Positions 44,915 through 56,600 of a stretch of 59,271 bases of DNA are shown piece by piece. The DNA lies in assembly GCF_000485595.1 (NCBI RefSeq), contig NW_014577105.1:244482-303752 (forward strand), in the 5' to 3' direction. The notes beneath the pieces are model-generated. The model had not been told where the DNA came from. It made no database searches and saw nothing but the letters and a program-made list of their open reading frames with translations. This DNA comes from Priapulus caudatus. Taxonomy: Eukaryota > Priapulida > Priapulimorpha > Priapulimorphida > Priapulidae. A program made the position numbers and the translations under genes. The stretch's first letter is position 1; every line of letters begins with the position of its first letter.

Positions 44915-45242
44915 TGCGTTTCAATAAAATATAATGCTAAATAAATACGAAATCTATTTACTACCAAATTCTTAATGTTTCTATACTCTCTTTCACCTAT
45001 TATTGCCGACAATTTCCTGTAAATTCCGTCCAAATCCTCACACGTTGGCGGCGGCCATTGCTCACGCGGCTGCACAGTGCACACTGACACTTATAACGTG
45101 TGAGGATTTGGACGAAATTTACAGGAAATTGTCGGCAATAATAGGTGAAAGAGAGTATAGAAACATTAAGAATTTGGTAGTAAATCGATTTCGTATTTAT
45201 TTAGCATTAGGCTATATTTTATTGAAACGCTTCAAGTGCCTG
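44914..45242. mobile_element. Hairpin MITE family D, near-complete copy D4
   Basis: Begins GCGTTTCAATAAAATATAAT (outer CAGGCACTTG lost into the microsatellite) and ends CGCTTCAAGTGCCTG. The arms are about 150 bp with near-perfect pairing, including CCTATTATTGCCGACAATTT and its complement. Loop near 45060-45095. Confidence 0.82.
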
Positions 45243-45576
45243 GGTGCATGCAGTTTGGGAGAATGCATGGTCGTGATAACGATGTTCTATGTGCCTTATA
45301 GGGTCTGGTGATGCATACCGACTGAAGGAGCTAGTAGTAAAGAGAGTGAGTGGAAGAGCAAGAGCATCACAGTCACAGAAAGACCTCGAATCACCGCGTT
45401 CAGATGGTTGTTAGACAGGCAGAGATGGACAGGCGGACGGGAAGATGTATAGGCTTAAACACACAGTGAGGCAGACACACGGACAGACGTAAAGTTATAG
45501 GCAGTTAGACAGACGTAAGTTAGGCAGTTAGATAGACAGATGGACATACGGCCAGACTTAGAGGTTAAGGCTAGAG
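45243..45576. repeat. Short GACAGACG-type repeats
   Basis: Loose tandem AGACAGACGTAAGTTAGGCAG units from about 45410 to 45560. No gene. Confidence 0.6.
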
Positions 45577-45723
45577 GTGTGTGGTGTGCGTGTTTGTTTG
45601 TTTGTTTGTTTGTGTGGGTATGTGTGTGCGTATGTGAGTGTGTTTGTTTGCCTGTTTGTTGTGTGTGTGTGCGCTTGTTTGTTTGTTTGTTTGTGTATGT
45701 TCGTGCGTATATATGTGTGCGCG

Positions 45724-45770
<47 letters not shown>
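45577..45770. repeat. GT-rich array with GTTT tetranucleotide runs
   Basis: (TTTG)n and (GT)n runs directly before element F2. Confidence 0.95.
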
Positions 45771-45772
<2 letters not shown>

Positions 45773-45789
45773 CTTTTATCATGTACATA

Positions 45790-46215
45790 TACCCCGTACG
45801 GACTACGAATTTGATATGGTATTAAACTAACGCGCGCCAGACCCGCGCCAAATATTTGCAGTGTGTACACGCTATCCCGCTCCAAATACGCGCTGGCCCG
45901 CTCCAAGTTGGCCCCGCAAATGAAGCAGGGCCAGGCCCGGGCTAAGATAGCCCGCTTGTGTGTGTGTCTGTACGCAACGAGCGGGCCAGACCGGGTGCTA
46001 AATCGCAATACGCATGCCCATAGCCTTATTTAGGTCATGTAATTGTACGCTCGCTGTACCTCGCTGTGTGCGGGTTGACGCGGCGAGCTGAGCTGAGACG
46101 ATAAAAGCAGGATCAAATATGCAGTCTGTAGGCCTACGCTACAATTTAGCTTGCGTCAGACCCGGGCCTGACGCGCGCTAGTTTAATACCATATCAAATT
46201 TTGCAGTCTGTACGG
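45790..46215. mobile_element. Element F, copy F2 (inverted relative to F1)
   Basis: Ends about ACCCCGTACGGACTACGAAT and TTTTGCAGTCTGTACGGGGT. Inner inverted motifs GATATGGTATTAAACTAACG and CTAGTTTAATACCATATC form TIRs around a 350-bp GC-rich centre that matches F1 in reverse. Confidence 0.78.
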
Positions 46216-46235
46216 GGTATTTGTTTGTTTGTTTG

Positions 46236-46238
46236 TTT

Positions 46239-46326
<88 letters not shown>

Positions 46327-46327
46327 N
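46236..46327. repeat. (GT)n microsatellite ending in one N
   Basis: About 45 GT units with a single N at 46327, a likely assembly join. Confidence 0.97.
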
Positions 46328-46469
46328 GAAAAAGTAATTGCTGGTATGAGTGTCAAATCAATTTTTTTATGCTATAACTTGCCATAAATATGATGTTTTG
46401 AATGTGTGCGGTAATCAGGATATTTTCGCTGTTATATTTCGTTTTTCTGAGCAAAATTCTCGCAATGAT

Positions 46470-46840
46470 CGTTTTAAGAGGGTAACTTGGTATTAAATAA
46501 ACAGGGCTGCATCGCCCAATAAAGTACTAAATCGTCTTGTTATTCCTTCGTCCACGTTTCCATCGCCACCATTTTTCATTCATGTGATTAGCATACTGAT
46601 CAATGATTCGCTGCATTATAACATCAACCGGCTCGATTTTCACTTCCATAGACACACGATGCGAATCTGTACGCGGCGATAAAAGTTCGCGGCAAAAAAT
46701 ATCAAACAGGTTTGATAGGTGCGAATTTTAGTGCGGATGGGATTTGCGGCGAAATTTGCCATCGCTTGAGCGGACACACTAGACGCTAATTGCTGCGGTC
46801 GTGCGAATAAATCTGCATAGTGTGTCCCCCGCTTAACCGC
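46470..46840 (-). mobile_element. PIF/Harbinger-like fragment, copy E2
   Basis: Shares CATGTGATTAGCATACTGAT and ATTCGCTGCATTATAACATC with E1 and ends with the TIR ATAGTGTGTCCCCCGCTT. It keeps the right terminus that E1 lacks; its left side is lost near the GT array. Confidence 0.55.
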
Positions 46841-47298
46841 ATATTCATAACATATTTTGCATAATATGTATATATTTTAAAATATTTGGCAGTGCAATGT
46901 TGTAGAACAGCAGGCTCACTTTGTATATTGTATTAGTAAAAATGGCACTTAATCAGTTTTGACTATATAATACGTTATATAAAATAATTTTATTTTAGTT
47001 TCAATAGAAATGTTGCTTATCTACACTGTTGAATATACTTGTAGATATTTAGTTTATTATTATAACCAATTATACGGAAGCTATGTAAGGCAATTTCTTT
47101 GTATAGCAAATAAAGACACCTTTGTTGCTATGAATATTGCTTTCTAGACTTTATTTTATAATAAATACTGAGACACTCATTTTGGTTAAATTAATGATTG
47201 TTGAGGTTATTTAAAAGCAGGTGGTGCAGCTTTCACGGTTGGCCTAACTTTATAGATACAATTATTTTCTCTGCATTTCATCTGCTGTCTAAATACTA

Positions 47299-47344
47299 TC
47301 AAGAGTAGATAATATATATAATAGATGTTATTATCTACTCTTGA
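47299..47344. mobile_element. Mini-palindrome element MP8 (46 bp)
   Basis: Ends TCAAGAGTAGATAAT and complement, flanked by exact 5-bp TACTA (47294-47298 and 47345-47349). It lies about 260 bp before the ATP9 start codon. Confidence 0.85.
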
Positions 47345-47601
47345 TACTATTGGAATACTTTATGTAAACATAGTGTAAACACATTTCTCTTGGTAATGAC
47401 CTGATCAACCTTTCTTACTTCCATCATCCCAATCATTTACTTTTCTTATTTCGTGTGACGTACATGCTTATAAATTGGAGCTTGACGGTGAATTGCTGCG
47501 CATGAAGGACTGTAACTGCTTTGCTTACTCGTTTCTCATTTCCGATCTCTTTCTAGTTTGCATTCTGCATGCGCTCCTGTCTGAGCGCCTTCTAGCGAGA
47601 C

Positions 47602-50600
47602 ATGGACGAAGTACCGCTAATGTCCCCGGCGTCTGCCGGTAACGGCGATTGTGAGGGATTTGAAGTTGAAGATGCTGATGTGCTGTTACCGCGGCAATGG
47701 GGTCACGAAGCAACGACCTCTGACAAACTGCACTATTACCTGTGCACTTTCTGGGCAAACATTTTCTGTCGGTGAGCTAGGAGCGGCTGTGCATGTGGCT
47801 ATATGCTTTCTTATACATTACAAGCACAGAGAATTTGCACGTTGGCATCGTGGTTACTACATTGATAACTATTGAAGAGTGGTATTTAGCCAATGATGGC
47901 ACTTATGTCATTGCATGGGTTCGAAGAGCATCATATCTGTAATGCGTATTAGCCAAGTTCACTATGTCCAGATATTAAATTTCGTGAACTTTTTGGGGGG
48001 ATTTGCGAACCTATACATTTTTGGAATCTGTATAGTATAGGCAATCAGAAAACCAATGTTTACAATTTACCGGAAGCATGCATGGCGGCCATCTTGGATT
48101 TTCGAAACGGCCGCCTTCAAAATGGGTGTTTCTCAATATCTCAGCATCCACGTAGCATAGAGTCATGATTTTAACGGCTAAACATACATTTTCAGGGGTG
48201 AGGAAGCCAGTGGTACAAAGTAAAATAAGCTAAACATAACCACAAAGCGGCCATTTTGGATTTTCAAAATGGCTGCCTATTTTTTAACAATTTTTTTTAA
48301 CAAATGCACAAAGGCTGAATCCGTGAAACATGCCAACATCACCCTCTTTCAAGCCTTGACCAATGCTGAAGTGCTGAAAACATTCCAGGACTGGGAGGCC
48401 CAGAGATCCAAGAATGCCATGTTCAAATCAATGATGAACTATCTACACCGAGTGGAGACAATCTTGTTCTTCGTAGCGGCATCCCGAAACGCTGACCTGG
48501 TGCTCCATCTCGAAGCTGGAGAAGCACTGGGCAAGATGTCTTTTGCTATGGACCGGATCAAGTACAAGCGACTCTGGCCTCGGTACATCGCAGACATGTA
48601 TGACCTGAGAACAGACCACCCCAATACCTGGAGGGAACTGGAAGCTGGAAACATATCCGTCACCAAGAACGAGATCCTGTTTGTATCCATTGGTGCAGAC
48701 CACGCATGCGAACATCTGAACAAGCTGATAAAGGTTCACTCTGGACTGATTGGCATCTCCAACAACGCCAACGCTAGACAGAGGTTCTTCATGGCTGCAC
48801 TAGAACTGTCATGCCTGTCGAGCGAGTTCAAGAGTCAGTTTGATGTGGAAGCTGGCAAGGTCACAGAGCACCATGACCTTAGACCAAGTGCAGTCAAGAG
48901 GGAGCATGACGCAATCGACAAGATCAAGGCTGCGATCCTGAGTCATGGCAATCCATTTGCCACTGAAGGTGACCAGCTGCACAATCTGATCACCTATGCC
49001 TACATCCCAGACGAGTATGTGCCACAGATCCTGAACATTGATGTCACTGGGCAGAAGTTGTATGAAGAGTACGTGTCAGAGCGAATCAATGGGGACGTCA
49101 GCCTCTGGGCACCAGTGTAGAAACACAACAACAAGATGTTCATGTCTGGCAACAAGAAAACCAGTGTGAAACTCGGAGACAAGACTGTAGATCTGAAGGA
49201 GACCAAGGATCTGTACGGAAGGCTGATGGTCCTTGCCAGGTCAAACCGAGACATCGACCAGAAACAAGCCATCGGCAACTATGAGTTCACGTTGACACCG
49301 AGGGCACTGTTTGCGGCAAACGGGGCAATGCTGCCATGTATGATGTATTGATAAGGCAAAGTTGATCCACCTCCTTGAGAAGCTGGGAACAGCAGAACCA
49401 CCCGATGAAGATCAGCAGCAGCAGCTGCATGGTGCAAGTGTTCTGCAGCGCGATGCAGTGGATCCAGAAACCATGGACTGCACACCCACTGAAGATCCTC
49501 ATCCAAGTCGAAAAATTGCACTGGTGGACGGTATGGTGGTCGTGCAGAAGCTAACAAAGAAACCAGCCACGGTAGTGACAGTCAAAGACCTCAGTGAATG
49601 CTTCAATACCAGACTGATGTCTCTCACAAGAGACTGTGATGAGATCATGCTGGTGTTTGACACATACAAGGCTGACTCCCTGAAGAGTACCACAAGGGAA
49701 GGATCCGATCCAATATCAGATCAGAGATGAGACCAGCATCAAGCACATCCCAATGAGCCGGTTCCTTTCCCACGTCAAAACGAAGGCTGATCTGACTGAG
49801 TATCTGGCAGCAAAAACCCTGGAGTACAACCAAGACTTGTCAAAGCTGGTTATCGCATCTGCCGCAGGACGTACTAGGAGCAATAGCGAGCTGCTAATCG
49901 AGGACAACAATCACGAAGAAGCGGACACACTGCTGATCTACCATGCAGTGCTGGCATCACAGAGGAACCCACCTGATGCAGAGTTGGTGGTCTTCTCCCC
50001 AGACACTGATGTTCTGGTGCTGGTCATAGCACATTATGACCTGCTGAGAAACACGTCCATGTCGATGGCTTCCGGAGTGGTCCAAGTGCAGCCAATATGG
50101 ACAGATCTAGGTCCAGAAAGAGCAAAGGCTTTGCCAGCCTTCCACGCATTCACGGGGGCAGACAACACTGGGAGGTTCTCTCGCATAGGCAAGGCAACCT
50201 GGCTGCAAGTCTACCTCAAAGCAGGCGGAGAAGTCATCAATGCTCTGCAGATGCTTTCAGATGCCGCTGAAGTCACTGAAGAGCTGCTGTCAACGCTGGC
50301 TACATTCGTCTGTGCTGCATACGCACCAAAGGGCATCCAGATTGCGAGCATCCCTGAGCTGCAATGGCATCTTTTCTGCAAGCATATGGCTGAAAGTGAC
50401 AAGCTGCCTCCCACCCTTGGTGCTCTCAAGCAGCACATCCACAGTGTCCAGATCCAGGCCACAGTATGGGGTCAGGCAAGCATTGTTCAGCAGCAGTTCC
50501 TGGATCCACTGCAGCATGGCTTTTACAAGGACACAGCAGCTGATCAGGTGAAACCAATCACAACTGAGGTCCTCACAGCCCCAAGGCCATCATTGAGATG

Positions 50601-53600
50601 GTGAGATGCCAGTGCAGAGCAGACTGTTTAACATCTCGATGCTCTTGCAGGTCCAATAACTTATCATGCACAGACCTCTGCCAGTGCAGCACTCAGTGCC
50701 AGAATGATGAGGACTCTAGGAATGACATGTTGCCGACCAGTGACAGTGATGATGATGATGTGTAAAGATTCTGCTATATATTAAAGATTATGCTATATCA
50801 CACTTATTTTGTCATGATATCATGATATTGAAGTTTAGTTGTGCAAGAAGCTGCCTAGACATGCTAGAGGTTTGAATTGCTACATGTATGTAGAAGTTCT
50901 GAGCCATTTAGAACATTTATTATAATAAAATCAATATGATAATCTGCTTTGTGGTTATGTTTAGCTTATTTTACTTTGTACCACTGGCTTCCTCACCCCT
51001 GAAAATGTATGTTTAGCCGTTAAAATCATTACTCTAGGCTACCTGGATGCTGAGATATTGAGAAACACCCATTTTGAAGGTGGCCATTTTGAAAATCCAA
51101 GATTGCCGCCATGCATGCTTCCGGCAAATTGTAAACATTGGTTTTCTGATTGCCTATACAATACAGATTCCGAAAATATATAGGTTTCCAAATCCTCCCA
51201 AAAAGTTAACGAAATTACACAATGAACTTGACTATATATTGTCGGGTTTTTTTTATCAAAAAGTGTGATTTGGCAATTTAATAGAAATCGGGTCATTAAA
51301 TATTTATGAAAGTAGATCATAAATGAATACATCAATACATAATCTAAACATCTTGGTTTTATATAATTCCGATGTTTTATAAATACGTTGATTATTACTT
51401 CATTTTCCTAGACTTCCTTTTCCTCACAGGCCTTTATCTTTCCTTTTATTTCAAGTTAATGTATCTAGTTAGTGTATGTACAAGTTAGTGTAAGTTGGTG
51501 CACTCATGTAAATGTTGATAACACGTTTTCATTCTGTTTTCTATGCACAAATCAAGAACTACATGTTTGAATATGTTATGTAGAAATGTTAGTGCCCTCT
51601 ATGATTTTGACTCTTGTGACTTTAGCATTCTGGCTCAGCAGTAGGATTACTGGCATTGACACTGGGGTATATTACAATATACTGCATTCCCAACTCCACA
51701 CATTGTGTTTTTATGTCATATGTGCATGGGTATTTATACACGAGCATAATAAATATGCTTGTGTGTAAGTGAGAGATTATTTTCGTGGTAGCATGCTGGT
51801 GGTTGTTACCTCATTTTAAATTTGCTCGCAGAAGTGGATAAGTTCGTTTGCAAATGTGTGATCAGATAAGCAGGTGTCATTTGTACAATTTTAAGGTTAT
51901 TAGAAGGTCATTATACTATAGTGCAATCATTTCTATTGCTGCTGTGCTGGGAGCTTCACTGTGTTAAACCATATTACTGCATGCATTTTCCCCAGGTGCT
52001 GCGATTGGATATCGCGGTCATGCAGGCGAAACAAGGAGTATCGTAGTCGCATGCTACATATCGGTGAGGCACCATCGGGCAAGTTTCCGTCCAATGTTAT
52101 ACGCAACCAGAAGTACAACATCCTCACCTTCATTCCTTTGGTAAGATTCACAATGATAACATTCTTAAGAAAACAACCAGCTAAACTATTTTCATAAAAG
52201 TGCATGCGTGGGAGATATATAGTCTAGATGTATTGATGTGATGTTGGGAACTAAAAAATGAATTTTGCTGTTCACACGTCTTATATGATATACATCACCA
52301 TCACAATGTTTCATCTATCTGCCAACGAATAAAACACAGTAGGATTGATTTGTTATTGGTGTTTGTCTGTTTGTAGGTTCTGTTTGAGCAGTTCAAGTTC
52401 TTCCTGAATCTTTACTTCCTGATTGTTGCCATCTCTCAATTCATCCCTGATGTGCGCATTGGTTACTTGTACACCTACTGGGGCCCTCTGGTAAGTTTCA
52501 AATACGTTCTGTCTAGTATGGTGGGATTGAAGGAATATGCGTAAAAAAAGTTGTTGATTCTGTTGGTGATCGCAGGAATATATTTAAAAAGCATGATTTG
52601 TTTCATACTGATGCTTTATAAACATAAAAATTCATGTTTCTGTTGTAATTTTGGGAAGTTTTAGTGTTATTTGGAGAGTTTCTCCTTTACACAATCACCC
52701 ATAGATTAGCAAACCATGAATTCTACAGTGTGTCTTCACCTGAAGTTTGCATGGTCTTCATATGCATCAGCCTATATGTGGTATATGTTCTACAAAATAG
52801 TCATACTCAATAAGGACAATGTCAAGTTGTTAATACTTTCCATGAATTGTACAATCATTCAACGCAGGAATGCTAGGCTTACACATCCTCTACTTCATAT
52901 CCACTAAATACTACTTGACAGGGCTTCGTTCTTGCTGTGACGATGATTCGAGAGGCTCTGGATGACTTCCGTCGCTATCGGAGAGACAAGGAAGCCAACT
53001 CACAGCTGTACAGCAAACTTACCCATGCTGGCATCCAGCGAGTACCTAGCTCTGCTATACGTGTTGGAGATCTCGTATTTGTCGAAAAGGTAGCACTGCC
53101 TGCTGCCTCTGTCTGTTGAAAACCTGCTGGGAAATGTCATTGTCTCTCACTATTGTTATATTAATAATGTTAGAAAAACATAGACCTTGCTGAGAGAATT
53201 AGTGTTGCAGACATATTTAAATGTAGTTTAGGGTATTTGGACCAAGTTTTAAGAGACTACTATAATAATAATATTTATAACACCAAATTGTTCACATAAT
53301 AAAGAAAAAAATTAGGATTAGTCTCGTGATGGTTACCATGTTATCCATGGTACTATGAAGGTAGTCAATTTTGTAGTAGAATGATAGTGTAATGATAATA
53401 TTATTGATAATGGTGATGCTGATAATAATAATAATCATCATTATTGTTGTTGTTAAGATTAGTTATTAATGATACTTTGACTGATGGTTCTTGTAGAACC
53501 AGCGTGTCCCGGCTGACCTGGTGTTGTTGCGTACGACTGAGAGGAGTGGCTCCTGCTTTGTTCGTACCGATCAACTAGATGGAGAGACAGACTGGAAGCT

Positions 53601-56600
53601 GAGGATTGCTGTCAGCTGCACACAGTTACTCGGGGGTGATGCTGTAAGCAATCAGTCATGCGTGTTTGAACGTCGCCAGGGAGATGAATGCATGGGGCTG
53701 TTAAATGTTAATTCATCTTAAATACGGAATCGTCAAGATGAAGTTATTTGCACTATACACTATATGGGTAATGGAAGCCACTACAAATTTATTGTACTGT
53801 TACAGGACTTATTCAATATGAATGCCTCAGTCTATGCAGAAAAACCACAGAAGGATATCCACAGTTTTATTGGAACAGTGCGACGGGTGAGTGAAATTCT
53901 CTTGTGAATAGTGTGATTAAGTCGAAGGAATACAAATATTTTGCTAGCATTGATTGTTTTGAACAGCCGATTCTAGCTGCCCAATATAAGGTATAATGTA
54001 AGAAAATGAATACTATCATACATACATGGAATCCTTGAGGTTGAATTCATAAACTGATTCTCAAATTTCAACTGTAATTCAATTGTTCAAATCTTGTAAC
54101 TCGATTGTTTTTAGTACAGCTTTGACTGGCATGGTCGTGCTGGTCGTGGTTTGTAGGTCATAGAAATTTATTTAAATGGTAGAACTGCATTTGCAATCAG
54201 TCCAGATGTTCGTAACTCGGTAGACCGCTGATTATTATGTAACCTTGCTATAATTACAATATATCACAACAGATGATATAATGAAATATTTCTATATACG
54301 TCACATAAAAAGCCGATTTGCTTTTGAATGCAGACACCGGCCAGAATCACGGCATGTGTGGTCAGCTCGCTGTGACACTCGATGACAGACGGTGGCTTTG
54401 TCATTGCAGACAGACGACGAGGGGCTGGGGTGTGAGGCACCACTGAATATAGAGAATGCAGTGTGGGCGAGCACGGTGGTCGCATCTGGCACCGCGCTCG
54501 GCATGGTCGTCTACACCGGCTCCGAGACACGCAGCGTCATGAACACCTCACAGCCACGCTCAAAGGTAGGGGGCGCTGCCAAACACAGTCACGCAGCTAT
54601 ACTCAAATGTGGAGGGAGCTGCCAAACACATTTACACAGTTCTACTCTAAGGTAGGGGGTGCTGCCAGACATAGTCACGCAGCTCTATTCAAAGGTAGGG
54701 GGCGCTGCCAAACACAGTCACGCAATTCTACTCTAAGGTAGGGGGTGCTGCCAAACACAGACACGGCTCTACTGTAAGGTAGGGGTCGCTGCTAAACACA
54801 GTCATGCAGCTCTGCTCTAAGGTAGGGGGTGTTGCCAAACACAGACACGGCTCTACTGTAAGGTAGGGGTCGCTGCTAAACACAGTCATGCAGCTCTGCT
54901 CTAAGGTAGGGGGCGTTGCCAAACACAGTCACCCAGCTCTACTCAAAGCTAGGGGGCGCTGCCAATCAGTCACGCAGTTCTACTCAAAGGCAGGGGGCAC
55001 TGCCAAACACAGTCACGCAGCTCTACTCAAAGGTAGTGGGCACTGACCACAGCCACACAGCCACACTCGAAGGTAAGGGGGCAATGTACACAGGCATACA
55101 GATGGGCTCAAAGGTATGGAGCAGAGAATGCAGATAAATGTTTTTCTTTACTGAAAATTTGTTGAGAAATGGTTTTGTTTTCTGTCTGTACAGGTTGGAC
55201 AACTTGATCTTGAAATCAACACTCTGACAAAGGTTCTGTTCGTATCTGTGATAATTGTGTCCCTCTTCATGATTTCCATAAAGGTGAGCATCGCAGATTA
55301 TTCAAAAACATGTAGTAAAGTGTGTGATGCAGTGCAGCAATGATTGACCGCTACTTGCTAGGAATCTATTTGCAGCTCTTATAATAGCATAGTTTGATAG
55401 CAGTAAAATACAGATTGTGTTTTGAAGAATGAACAGTGAAATTAGGCTGTCACTTAAGATTGATGACAGCATCTTCGCTGCTGGTTACTTACAGGGCTTC
55501 ACTGGTCCCTGGTACAGATATTTGGCCCGCTTCATCCTGCTGTTCTCATACATCATTCCTTTAAGGTATTTATACGATGTTCATTCATTGTGGTTGCTTA
55601 TTGTGGCGTTGTTGATGATAACTCACACCAGTGTAATGACCAGTTTAACATAGGGTTTGGTTTCTGACCTTGCTTTTCCTCGGTGACCATGAAAGAGGGA
55701 TGCCGATACCGTTTTCGAACAACTAACTCTTGCTGAATTAACTACAAAACCTTAAAATAGCCTCACAATTGCGATTCATTATTGCAACATTAAGTATGTA
55801 TAAGTGCATGTGATGAACATGGTTCCACATATCAAGTCATATGAGTCATACGTATGTATAATGAAGCTATCGGCTCCCCTCAGGTTCTATGCGGTTCAGT
55901 GTCATGTAAAAAATAACTTTAGGCTATCGTAGTCAATAATAATAATAACCAATATTTGTGTTGCAGGACTCGACGTTTAAACTTTAATTTTCATCAAACA
56001 TTACTACATTAATAACTGCTTTACATAAAAGTGTGTGCAAACACGGCTAACACAGATGTCTACCAAATCTTTAATCTTACGAACGGATCACAGGTCTCTC
56101 TGGTTAGTCGCGCTCCCGAGCTGGATGTTGTGCTGTTTGGTGCGGTCGGACTGAATGCGATGATCGCCTTGCTAGGTTCATCGTCGCTTGAAACTTTATC
56201 TTGGGCTGCAGAAGAGGCAGTCTTGTCGTTGGAAGCTCTTCGCCGGTAGAGTGGTAGATCTCGCTGCAGTTGTGAAGCGCACGATCGGCGAAGCCTTACT
56301 CAACGTTGACTGTCTCTCTGTGTGACCGAACTGTCACCAACCTGCCGTGACTCGGGTGTGCGCTTCCTTATATAGCCGTGCGCCGACTCGCTGCACCGAC
56401 CTCCATCCAGGCCCGTTTGGGGCTCAGGCCTCCATCTTTCTTTCTCCTACGTTTAGCTTTTATTGCCAACATCACCCTCCGACTTGCTTCATTTGCACGT
56501 AACGGTCGTCAAACTTCCATTATCTCAGCACTAATGACAACACTACATCGATATGCCACCATGTTCCTGCCCTCCAGAGGCACCTAGCCATGCAAGCTGT

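Noticed and set aside
45003-45311. 102-codon open frame
   Set aside because: It lies across the hairpin MITE D4 and has no domain.
54728-55137. Repeat-bearing open frames in ATP9 intron 7
   Set aside because: Translations of the 43-bp minisatellite; exon 7 and exon 8 join in phase without them.
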